A stretch of 64,000 nucleotides of DNA from an uncultured Oscillospiraceae bacterium (GTDB taxonomy: Bacteria > Bacillota > Clostridia > Oscillospirales > Oscillospiraceae), in the NCBI GenBank assembly GCA_947631395.1, contig CANRLF010000004.1:62001-126000 (forward strand), in the 5' to 3' direction. Both the position numbers and the translations under genes were made by a program. The first letter of the stretch is position 1. Each line of letters begins with the position of its first letter. The notes beneath the pieces were generated by a model. It worked only from the letters and a program-made list of their open reading frames with translations, ran no database searches and was not told the origin of the DNA. Of this stretch, positions 52,889 through 60,486 are shown one piece after another.

Positions 52889-54127
52889 ATGAAGAAAACC
52901 TTTGCCTCTAAGGAAAAATTTGAGGAGATCGCCGCCGAGTACGGCACGCCTGTACACGTATACGACGAGAAGGGCATCCGTGAGAACGCCAGGCGTCTAA
53001 ACAAGGCGTTTTCCTGGAACCCCGGTTATAAGGAATATTTCGCCGTGAAGGCCACCCCGACGCCGAAGATACTGAAGATCCTCAAGGAGGAGGGTTGCGG
53101 CGTCGACTGCTCCTCTCTCACTGAGCTTATGATGAGCGAAAGGTGCGGTTTTTCCGGTCACGATATAATGTTCTCCTCAAACGAGACCCCCGTGGCGGAC
53201 ATGAAAAAGGCCCGGGAGCTTGGGGCGTACATAAATCTGGACGACTACACCCATGTAAAATTTCTGAATGACATTTGCGGCATCCCGGAGTCCATCTGCT
53301 GTCGCTTCAACCCCGGCGGCGTGTTCTCGGTCGCGAACCAGATAATGGATAATCCCCGGGACGCCAAGTACGGCATGACCAGGGGACAGATGAAGAGCGC
53401 CTACCGCGATCTCCTCGCGCTGGGGGCAAAGGACTTCGGCATACACGCCTTTTTGGTATCCAACGCCACCTTCAACGAGTACTACCCCATGATGGCACGT
53501 CAGCTTTTTGAGCTGGCGGTGGAGCTACACCAGGCCACCGGGGCGCATATAGAGTTTGTGAACCTATCCGGCGGCATCGGCATACCCTATTACCCCGACC
53601 AGATAGCGCCCAATATCGAGGTCATAGCAAACGGCGTCCGGGAGGCATACAACGAGATACTTGTCCCCGCGGGGATGGGGGATGTGAAGATCTTCACGGA
53701 GCTGGGCCGTTATATGCTGGGCCCCTACGGTTGCCTCTTAACAAGGGCGGTACACGAAAAGCACATCTACAAGGAGTATATCGGCGTGGACGCCTGCGCC
53801 TGCAACCTGATGCGCCCGGCCATGTACGGGGCATATCACCACATAACTGTCCTTGGCAAGGAGAACGCGCCCCACGACCACCTCTACGACGTGGTGGGGA
53901 GCCTCTGCGAGAATAACGACAAGTTCGCCATAGACCGGGAGCTTCCGGAGATCGACATCGGGGACCTTCTGGTCATCCACGACACCGGCGCCCACGGCCA
54001 CGCCATGGGGTATAACTACAACGGCAAGCTGAGAAGCGCCGAGGTGCTTTTGAGGGAGGACGGCTCCACGGAGCTCATAAGGAGAGCGGAGACCCCGGAG
54101 GACTACTTCGCGACCATGGTGTTTTAA
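52889..54127 (+). CDS. lysA: Diaminopimelate decarboxylase-like PLP enzyme
   Basis: 412 aa of the fold-III PLP decarboxylase type. The Schiff-base Lys is in KEYFAVKATPTPKIL (about residue 54); later motifs are CRFNPGG, NLSGGIGIPY, DACACNLMRPAMYGAYHHI, and SLCENNDKFAID, which sits where CESGD is usually found and keeps the catalytic Cys. Diaminopimelate decarboxylase is the best match; a specialised ornithine/lysine-type decarboxylase is possible because the motif differs. It is a single-gene unit ending at a strong terminator. Confidence 0.82.
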   Translation: MKKTFASKEKFEEIAAEYGTPVHVYDEKGIRENARRLNKAFSWNPGYKEYFAVKATPTPKILKILKEEGCGVDCSSLTELMMSERCGFSGHDIMFSSNETPVADMKKARELGAYINLDDYTHVKFLNDICGIPESICCRFNPGGVFSVANQIMDNPRDAKYGMTRGQMKSAYRDLLALGAKDFGIHAFLVSNATFNEYYPMMARQLFELAVELHQATGAHIEFVNLSGGIGIPYYPDQIAPNIEVIANGVREAYNEILVPAGMGDVKIFTELGRYMLGPYGCLLTRAVHEKHIYKEYIGVDACACNLMRPAMYGAYHHITVLGKENAPHDHLYDVVGSLCENNDKFAIDRELPEIDIGDLLVIHDTGAHGHAMGYNYNGKLRSAEVLLREDGSTELIRRAETPEDYFATMVF

Positions 54128-54139
54128 AATAATTAAATT

Positions 54140-54181
54140 AAAACGGTGGGGATCCGAAAGCACGGATCTCCACCGTTTTTT
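54140..54181. terminator. Terminator after the lysA-like gene
   Basis: A 17-bp stem: AAAACGGTGG-G-GATCCG (54140-54156) with CGGATC-T-CCACCGTTTT (54163-54179), then T. It separates the gene from the opposing lipoprotein gene. Confidence 0.9.
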
Positions 54182-54205
54182 ATGGCGTTTTTCAAATGCG
54201 GCCGC

Positions 54206-55102
54206 TCAGGGATCAAGAGCGAAAATATCTTCAGGCCATTCCCCGGAGCTGAGTATTTCGGTACCTTTCACGTCATCATTCACCACGGTCAGTTTCCCGT
54301 CAATAAGCTTCTCCTCTGTATAATGGTTCTTCCCGTCGATAACCGATGCCGTCTGGGTGAGTATACCGATGAGAACGGCCTTAAAGTCCTGGATGGTGTA
54401 TTTCATATAGTAATGGGTCATCCCGTCCGGTTCCACGCCAATTATCTCGTTCCGTCCCTTGGAAGGTACGCCGTTAGGGATCTCCTGATAGCCCTCTACA
54501 TTGACAAAGCGGGCTGTCCCGGGGTCATACTGGAGACATGCCTCGGTCCCTATTTGTGCTCCAAAGCCCAGCTCAATGACAATATCCTCATATCCATCCG
54601 CATTCACATCCAGGATGCTGATTTTACGTATGTTATGGTGAAGGGAATATTCCTGCCTGTACTCATACCCCGACTCGCCGCACACGGCGCCTGAGGCCAC
54701 ATCGGTAACGATAACGTCAAGATGACCGTCGATCCACCAGGTATCCTCCCAGTTTTCCGGGCCGTCGAGCACGGCGCTGAACAGAAGTTCGCGGCCATTG
54801 ACGTCCAATATTCTATCCGGGTAGACATCGAAGATGCTGTCAACACGCGTTCCGGGACTCAGGTCCGGCTCGGTCTGTCCGTCGTCACCGGAGGGAGGGG
54901 AGATCTGATCGGGATCGGACTGACTGCCACCGTCGGATGGGGTATCCTCGCCCGCGTGGTCCGAGGCGCCGTCCCGCGGCGCGCCGCCATTGGCGAGGTC
55001 CGCCGCGCACGCGCAAAGGGTCGTAAGCAGGATCGCCGAGAGCACAAGAGCCAGAAGCCGCCTCCACCGCCCACCGGATAAAACACACGCGATGTTTCTC
55101 AT
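54206..55102 (-). CDS. Lipoprotein with possible FG-GAP/VCBS-like repeat
   Basis: 298 aa from the ATG at 55102 (GGGAGG ten bases upstream). An N-terminal lipobox follows a hydrophobic stretch (ALVLSAILLTTLCAC, Cys about 31). A low-complexity Asp/Ser/Pro linker follows, then a domain with DVNADGYEDIVIELGF, an FG-GAP/VCBS-like calcium motif. It is probably an envelope-anchored binding protein. Not recognised further. A good promoter faces it at 55184-55212. Confidence 0.68.
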   Translation of the reverse strand: MRNIACVLSGGRWRRLLALVLSAILLTTLCACAADLANGGAPRDGASDHAGEDTPSDGGSQSDPDQISPPSGDDGQTEPDLSPGTRVDSIFDVYPDRILDVNGRELLFSAVLDGPENWEDTWWIDGHLDVIVTDVASGAVCGESGYEYRQEYSLHHNIRKISILDVNADGYEDIVIELGFGAQIGTEACLQYDPGTARFVNVEGYQEIPNGVPSKGRNEIIGVEPDGMTHYYMKYTIQDFKAVLIGILTQTASVIDGKNHYTEEKLIDGKLTVVNDDVKGTEILSSGEWPEDIFALDP

Positions 55103-55183
55103 ATAGGTATCCTCCCGCTTTATACGTCTATACTGCCACGGATAAAACATTGAAACGGGTAAAATAAGCATTTTTATAAAATC

Positions 55184-55212
55184 AGTATATTATGTAGCCT
55201 TGGGAAAGTCAA
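55184..55212 (-). promoter_or_regulatory. Promoter of the lipoprotein gene
   Basis: On the minus strand TTGACT (55207-55212), 17 bp, TATACT (55184-55189). It points away from vanG, whose own candidate promoter (TTCACA, 17 bp, TATTAT) lies to the right at about 55226-55254. Confidence 0.7.
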
Positions 55213-55363
55213 CGGCGGTCTTAAAAAATTCACATTTACGCACCTTGTTTATATTATTTTGAAAAGATCCGGGAAGAGGAAATACTTTTGATACATTTTT
55301 GATGCAAAACATATGCCGGGTTGATGCACCCGGGGGGTATGGTTTTCCCGGAGGCGATGAAAA

Positions 55364-56407
55364 ATGTCGAAAAAGACTGTGGCGGTGCTGTTCGGGGGAC
55401 AGTCGAGCGAATACGGCGTGTCACTCCAGTCGGCGCTGTCGGTTTTGAAGAATATAAACAAGGAAAAATATGATGTGATACCTATCGGGATAACCGTGTC
55501 GGGGGACTGGTACAGGTTCACAGGGGACATAGACCGCATCGGCACGGATGACTGGTGGGAGAACGTGGGGAAGCTGATACCGGTGACGGTGTCGGTGAGC
55601 CGCTCCACCAGGGGACTTCTGGAGCTCCATGGGGCCAGGTGGAGCAGGGTGGAGGTGGACGCCGTATTCCCGGTGCTCCACGGCAGAAACGGAGAGGACG
55701 GGACCGTACAGGGGATGCTGGAGCTTGCGGGGATACCTGTCATCGGCTGTGGGACGCTGGCCTCAGCCGTGGGCATGGACAAGGAGCGGGCACATGTACT
55801 GGCGAAGGCCGCGGGAGTGGCTGTGCCAAGGTCAGTGGGATTTGTGTCGTCAAACCGCCTGCGGGCGGCGAGGAGAGCCGTAAAATTCGGGTTCCCGCTG
55901 TTTGTAAAGCCAGTCCGGGCGGGGTCGTCCTTCGGGGTCACAAGAGTCGACAGGGAGGAGGACTTGCCACCGGCCATGGACGAGGCGCTGCGCTATGACA
56001 GCAGGGCCGTTATCGAGAAGGCCGTGCCGGGCTTTGAGGTGGGCTGTGCCGTGATGGGAAAGGATCAGCTGACGGTCGGACGGGTGGACGAGATAGAGCT
56101 GGCAGGCGGGTTTTTCGATTTTCAGGAGAAATACGACACGAAAACAGCGAAGCTACACATGCCGGCCAGGATCCCCGCCGAGACGGAAAAGCGGATACAG
56201 GATACGGCAAAGACAGTCTATCGGGCGCTGGACTGCTCAGGCTTTGCAAGAGTGGACATGTTCCTGACGCCCGAGCAGGACATAGTTTTCAACGAGGTGA
56301 ACACCATACCCGGCCTTACGTCCCACAGCCGCTTCCCGGCGATGATGAGCGGAGTTGGGATCGACTTTCCGGATATGCTGGACAGGCTCCTGGAGATGTA
56401 CATATGA
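55364..56407 (+). CDS. vanG: VanG-type D-alanine-D-serine ligase
   Basis: 347 aa ATP-grasp ligase that reads like VanG: VAVLFGGQSSEYGVSLQSA, VFPVLHGRNGEDGTVQGMLELAGIPVIGC (in part about residues 101-129), KPVRAGSSFGVTRV, VGRVDEIELAGGFFDFQEKYD, and NEVNTIPGLTSHSRFPAMM. The GFFDFQEKY segment matches the VanC/E/G class that takes D-Ser, not the Ddl or VanA/B kind. It would build D-Ala-D-Ser, which weakens vancomycin binding. Upstream is a probable TTCACA/TATTAT promoter. It overlaps vanT (ATGA). No vanXY or vanRS lies in the window. Confidence 0.88.
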   Translation: MSKKTVAVLFGGQSSEYGVSLQSALSVLKNINKEKYDVIPIGITVSGDWYRFTGDIDRIGTDDWWENVGKLIPVTVSVSRSTRGLLELHGARWSRVEVDAVFPVLHGRNGEDGTVQGMLELAGIPVIGCGTLASAVGMDKERAHVLAKAAGVAVPRSVGFVSSNRLRAARRAVKFGFPLFVKPVRAGSSFGVTRVDREEDLPPAMDEALRYDSRAVIEKAVPGFEVGCAVMGKDQLTVGRVDEIELAGGFFDFQEKYDTKTAKLHMPARIPAETEKRIQDTAKTVYRALDCSGFARVDMFLTPEQDIVFNEVNTIPGLTSHSRFPAMMSGVGIDFPDMLDRLLEMYI

Positions 56408-58527
56408 GGGGCAGGGAGCCTGAGGGATACGCCGGGGTGGACCTGTTCCGCCTTATATCGGCGTTTTTGGTGGTGGCCATCCACACATCGCCGCTGGCGG
56501 ACATCACCCCGGTGGGGGATTTTGTGGTCACAAGCGTGATCGCCCGCCTTGCCGTGCCGTTTTTCTTTATGACAAGCGGATTTTTTACAGTGACGCGCTA
56601 CGCGAAGGACGCCTCGGCCTTGGCGGCATTTGAAAAAAGGACGCTCCTTGTCTATCTGGCAGCCACGGCGATATACCTGCCTGTAAATATAAGAAACGGA
56701 TATTTTACTCAGGCGGACCTGCTGACGAGGCTACTGAGGGACGTCCTTTTTGACGGGACGTTTTATCATCTGTGGTATCTTCCGGCGGCGGCGCTGGGGG
56801 CGGCCATAGCCTGGGCTCTTGTCCGCCGGGCCGATTACCCGGCGGCCTTCGCCGTGACTGGGGCCGTTTACCTTGTGGGCCTTTTCGGGGACAGCTGGTT
56901 TGGGGCGGCTGAGCCTGTGGCGGCGGGATTTTACGACGCTGTTTTTTGCCTCATGGACAGGACCAGGGTATTTATGGCGCCGCTTTTTTTCACGATGGGA
57001 GCCTTTATCCGGGACAGCCGGCGCAGGTTGCCCTGGTACGCCTCGGCGGCCGGAACGGGCGCGGCCCTGGCGCTTATGACCGGCGAGGCGCTGGAGCTTC
57101 GGGCCTTGGGTTGGGCGAGGTTTTATACCATTTACCTGACGCTGCCGATATGCGCATTCTTTATCTTTGAGCTTCTGCTCGGTACATCCAGGGGACGGAT
57201 GAGGTGGGCAAGGTCAATGGCCCTTTTGGTTTACATAATACATCCGCTGGCGATAATCGCCCTTCGGGGGGTAGCAAGGCCACTGGGGCTGTGGGAGGAG
57301 CTTATCGACGACAGCGTTGTGAATTTCCTGGCGGTATGCGCTCTGTCGGCCGTTGTGGCGTTGCCGGCGGCGCTGGTCCTGGAGCGCCTCCGGCCGAAGA
57401 AGGACCGGGCACCCACGGGAAGGGCCTGGAGGGAGCTTGACAGCTCCGCCCTGGAGCACAACGCGAGCACCATGGTGGCGCTCATGCCGGAGGGGTGCGA
57501 GCTCATGGCCGTCATAAAGGCCAACGCATACGGCCACGGGGAATTTGAGGCGGCCAGGGTCCTGGAGGCCCGGGGCGTCAGGAGCTGGGCCGTGGCCACG
57601 GCGGAGGAGGGCGTCGCCCTCCGGCGCTACGGCATACACGGCAGGATACTTGTTCTGGGATACACGCACCCCGGGCTTGCCGGGGAGCTACGGCGCTGCC
57701 GTCTGACCCAGACGGTAGTCAGCGTGGACCACGCCCGGGCGCTGAACGACACCGGGGTGAAGCTCGACGTACATCTGAAGATCGACACGGGTATGCACCG
57801 GCTTGGCGTCGGCTGGGCGGACAGTGAGGAAATAGTTGAGGTTTTCTCACTTAAAAATCTGAATGTAACAGGAGTTTATACCCATCTTGCCATGACGGAG
57901 AGCCGCGACAGGGAGGCCCAGGAGTTCACAAGGCAACAGAGGGACAGGCTCTTTGCCGCGCTAAGGGCTCTTGAGGAGGCCGGTATCGAGCTGCCGCCTT
58001 ATCACATACAGAGTACCTACGGCCTTTTGAACTATCCGGAGCTCAGCGTGGGGTATATCCGGGTGGGGCTGGGGATATACGGGGTCCTGTCGGCTCCGGG
58101 GGAGCAGACGGCCCTGCGGCCCGATCTGTGGCCGGCGTTGTCCCTCAGGGCGCGGGTGGCGCTTGTGCGTCAGGTACCGGAAGGGGAGGGGGTTGGCTAC
58201 GGAGGGCCATTCAGAAGGCCGGGGCCAGGCAGGATAGCCATCCTGCCCATAGGCTACGCCGACGGTTTTCCCCGGGAGCTCAGCGGCGGCGTGGGATATG
58301 TTCTAATCCGCGGCAAGCGGGCCCCGGTGGTCGGGGCGGTGTGTATGGACCAGCTGGCGGTGGACGTGACGGATATCCCGGAGGCCGCCCCCGGGGACAT
58401 CGCCACGGTAATCGGCCGCGACGGGGAGGAGGAGCTGACGGCCCCGGAGCTTGCGTCCATGGCCGGGACCATAACCAATGAGCTCCTGAGCCGCCTGGGA
58501 CCGAGACTTCCGGTGGTGGTGAAATAA
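56404..58527 (+). CDS. vanT: VanT-type membrane serine racemase (acyltransferase-like plus alanine racemase)
   Basis: 707 aa fusion. Residues about 1-335 are a multi-helix acyltransferase-3-like membrane part (GVDLFRLISAFLVVAIHTSPL, VPFFFMTSGFFTV). Residues about 340-707 are an alanine-racemase fold: WRELDSSALEHNASTMV, PLP Lys in MAVIKANAYGHGEFEAARVLE (about 367), GVGYGGPFRR with the catalytic Tyr area, and GAVCMDQLAVDVTD. This is the layout of VanT, which makes D-Ser for the VanG/VanC ligases, so the pair forms D-Ala-D-Ser precursors. It overlaps vanG and is followed by a strong hairpin. Confidence 0.9.
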   Translation: MRGREPEGYAGVDLFRLISAFLVVAIHTSPLADITPVGDFVVTSVIARLAVPFFFMTSGFFTVTRYAKDASALAAFEKRTLLVYLAATAIYLPVNIRNGYFTQADLLTRLLRDVLFDGTFYHLWYLPAAALGAAIAWALVRRADYPAAFAVTGAVYLVGLFGDSWFGAAEPVAAGFYDAVFCLMDRTRVFMAPLFFTMGAFIRDSRRRLPWYASAAGTGAALALMTGEALELRALGWARFYTIYLTLPICAFFIFELLLGTSRGRMRWARSMALLVYIIHPLAIIALRGVARPLGLWEELIDDSVVNFLAVCALSAVVALPAALVLERLRPKKDRAPTGRAWRELDSSALEHNASTMVALMPEGCELMAVIKANAYGHGEFEAARVLEARGVRSWAVATAEEGVALRRYGIHGRILVLGYTHPGLAGELRRCRLTQTVVSVDHARALNDTGVKLDVHLKIDTGMHRLGVGWADSEEIVEVFSLKNLNVTGVYTHLAMTESRDREAQEFTRQQRDRLFAALRALEEAGIELPPYHIQSTYGLLNYPELSVGYIRVGLGIYGVLSAPGEQTALRPDLWPALSLRARVALVRQVPEGEGVGYGGPFRRPGPGRIAILPIGYADGFPRELSGGVGYVLIRGKRAPVVGAVCMDQLAVDVTDIPEAAPGDIATVIGRDGEEELTAPELASMAGTITNELLSRLGPRLPVVVK

Positions 58528-58532
58528 TAATC

Positions 58533-58562
58533 GCCGCGGCAGAGCGTCGGTTCTGCCGCGGC
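58533..58562. terminator. Terminator after vanT
   Basis: GCCGCGGCAGA (58533-58543) pairs with TCTGCCGCGGC (58552-58562), followed by AAATTTT. It separates vanT from the opposing PadR operon. Confidence 0.85.
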
Positions 58563-58567
58563 AAATT

Positions 58568-59281
58568 TTAATAGAGATCCCAGAGGGCGTGCTCCTCGGC
58601 TATGAGATCGCCGCCCTCGCCGTAAAGTCTCAGGGAGAGGTCAACTCCCCATTTTAGGAGCGTGTCCTCGCCGTAATAAAAATCGTTCCCGAAGTGTCCG
58701 TCGACATCAAGGGCGTCCCTGTTTTGCGTATCCGATCCGAAAACGAAGGTGAACATGCCATCGATTTCGCGCATAGCCTCAAGCGTCAGGCACTCGCTGC
58801 CCGTGTCCGGATCGTCGCCGATGTACCGAAGCTCCAGCTCCGCCCGCCGGGCCAGGGGGTAGTCATCGAAAACGAAGAGGTAGTTTGGGCCTTCCGGGCC
58901 GCCGACTTGGGGACAGGCGGTGGCGAAGGTCACGCCGGGCCGCGTGTCCACCGGGAGGATGTGGGCGTCGGTGTGGGAGAAGCGGAAAATAGACCCAACT
59001 GTTTGGCGCTCGGTCACACCAAGGGCGAAGCCGTCGCCCTCACGGAGGACGTAGACGCCCTCGTGAAGCCCGTCGGAGATCGGGAGCTTCTCCACTATCT
59101 CACCGGGCCCCATGAAGGATGCCCGCTCGGCGCGGCGGAGGGCCTGCAGGCAGGTGCAGGGCTGACCGTCGCGGAGGATATACATGGCGAAGAGCATGAG
59201 CGCCGAGAGGGCGATATAAATGACAGTCTGGACTTTGGCGTTGACTCTCAGCCTGCGGAAAAAGGATTTAAACGCCATCAT
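58568..59281 (-). CDS. Membrane-anchored protein of unknown function, PadR operon
   Basis: 237 aa from the ATG at 59281, with GGGAGGTGATAGAA upstream, overlapping the preceding gene by 14 bases. One N-terminal helix (VIYIALSALMLFAMYIL, about residues 19-35) is followed by a soluble domain with a Cys pair (QPCTCLQ) near the membrane and an acidic, aromatic C-terminal half. No known domain was recognised. It is the last gene of a PadR-controlled set, so it may act with the HAAS-like protein before it. Confidence 0.6.
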   Translation of the reverse strand: MMAFKSFFRRLRVNAKVQTVIYIALSALMLFAMYILRDGQPCTCLQALRRAERASFMGPGEIVEKLPISDGLHEGVYVLREGDGFALGVTERQTVGSIFRFSHTDAHILPVDTRPGVTFATACPQVGGPEGPNYLFVFDDYPLARRAELELRYIGDDPDTGSECLTLEAMREIDGMFTFVFGSDTQNRDALDVDGHFGNDFYYGEDTLLKWGVDLSLRLYGEGGDLIAEEHALWDLY

Positions 59282-60026
59282 TTCTATCACCTCCCGGCTC
59301 CACTCTGAGACGAAGCTCACGGCCGTAGTCTGAGTACCTAAGCTCAAACCACGAAGCATCCTCAATACCCGTTACGGTTCCCTCATAATGGTCGGTGAGC
59401 GGGCCGGACCAGGCGTAGCTTATGTGCAGTGATCTATTACGGTCCCAGTCATCGTCGAGGGGCATTTTGTAGACATTGCCCCGGCTGTCCTCCACATAAA
59501 AGCCGTGGTCAAGGCTGGCCTTTTTTGACCAGGGCAGGGGCCGCCTGACATCCAGGGTGAAATAGACTGTACCGGCGGGGCCTTTGGTTACCCGGGCGAT
59601 ACCAAGGGTGTAGCCGTCAAGGTTGGCCTTGCAGTCTGGGTAGACGATAGATTGAGCGGCGGACCATATCTCGTTTTCCACGGGCCTTTGAAATCCGCCG
59701 TTGAGAGCAAAAGCCAGCAGAACGGCGGCGAACATAAGGGCAAAAATTATTAAAACGATTTTCGCCACAAGCTGTACCCGCCACCAGACGGGCTTATATA
59801 TCCCGGCAAGCTCCCGGCCGGTCTCGTTAAAGTCGCCCATGGCCCGGACCGTCATTGTCTGGGCCTCCTTTTTGCCGATACCGGCGGCCGTAAGATCGGA
59901 TAGTCTGTCCTCCATGTGGCCATAGAGCTCATTGTAGAGCTCCCGGCGGAGGCGCTTGCCCTTCACGTAGGTGAGGGCGCTCTCGCACCAGGCGGAGAGG
60001 ACAGGATCGTCCTCACGCTTTTTCAT
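59268..60026 (-). CDS. HAAS/DUF1700-like membrane protein
   Basis: 252 aa. Residues 1-80 form the HAAS-type domain of small helical pairs (YNELYGHMEDRLSDLTAAGIGKKEAQTMTVRAMGD), which often follows PadR. One or two helices (about residues 88-112) anchor a C-terminal domain rich in beta strands. The start overlaps the padR gene end by four bases. These proteins are thought to work with PadR regulators as sensors or envelope factors; the exact role is not known. Confidence 0.78.
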   Translation of the reverse strand: MKKREDDPVLSAWCESALTYVKGKRLRRELYNELYGHMEDRLSDLTAAGIGKKEAQTMTVRAMGDFNETGRELAGIYKPVWWRVQLVAKIVLIIFALMFAAVLLAFALNGGFQRPVENEIWSAAQSIVYPDCKANLDGYTLGIARVTKGPAGTVYFTLDVRRPLPWSKKASLDHGFYVEDSRGNVYKMPLDDDWDRNRSLHISYAWSGPLTDHYEGTVTGIEDASWFELRYSDYGRELRLRVEPGGDRNDGV

Positions 60027-60355
60027 GTGAGCCCCCTTACTACCGAGTCAACGGCCCGGGAAAAGGTCCGCCACTCCTGGGCCTTTTCGGAGAGGCGAAC
60101 AGCCCCTTTTTTTGTGAGGCTGTAGTATTTGCGCTCCCGGCCGCTCTCGGCCACCTTGAGGCTGGAGATGATTAGCCCATCCTTTTCAAGGGTGTGCAGG
60201 AGGGGATAGAGGGTGCCCTCCCTGAGGGAGAAGACGTTCTCCGAGCGGCGGTCAAGCTCGGAGATCATCTGGTAGCCGTACTTCTCGCCGTCTTTCAGAA
60301 GCGAGAGCACCAAAAGCGTGGTGCTGCCGGCAATGAGGGATCTGTCGATTTTCAT
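60023..60355 (-). CDS. PadR-family transcriptional regulator (second)
   Basis: 110 aa, classic PadR winged helix: LIAGSTTLLVLSLLKDGEKYGYQMISELDRRSENVFSLREGTLYPLLHTLEKDGLI (in part about residues 7-62). AAGGAGG lies nine bases upstream of the ATG at 60355. It heads an overlapping operon with the HAAS-like protein and a membrane-anchored protein. Its promoter contains a near-perfect 18-bp inverted repeat, so autorepression is likely. It converges on vanT. Confidence 0.92.
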   Translation of the reverse strand: MKIDRSLIAGSTTLLVLSLLKDGEKYGYQMISELDRRSENVFSLREGTLYPLLHTLEKDGLIISSLKVAESGRERKYYSLTKKGAVRLSEKAQEWRTFSRAVDSVVRGLT

Positions 60356-60374
60356 GGCTGTTCCTCCTTAAAAT

Positions 60375-60426
60375 ATACCTCGATAATCTATGCTTATAGT
60401 ATACATAGATTGTCGAGGTATGTCAA
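60375..60426 (-). promoter_or_regulatory. PadR operon promoter with 18-bp inverted-repeat operator
   Basis: On the minus strand TTGACA (60421-60426), 17 bp, TATACT (60398-60403). ATACCTCGATAATCTATG (60375-60392) and CATAGATTGTCGAGGTAT (60404-60421) are reverse complements at 17 of 18 positions, 11 bp apart. One arm fills the -10/-35 spacer; the other lies just past the -10 box. Confidence 0.85.
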
Positions 60427-60453
60427 GAAAATTTTTAAAATTAATAAAAAATC

Positions 60454-60477
60454 ACCCGGCACCTGACGGTACCGGGT
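60454..60477 (-). terminator. Terminator of the tilS-hpt-ftsH operon
   Basis: ACCCGGCACC (60454-60463) pairs with GGTACCGGGT (60468-60477) with a loop TGAC and a single mismatch, followed on the minus strand by GATTTTTT. Confidence 0.82.
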
Positions 60478-60486
60478 TTTTGGTTT

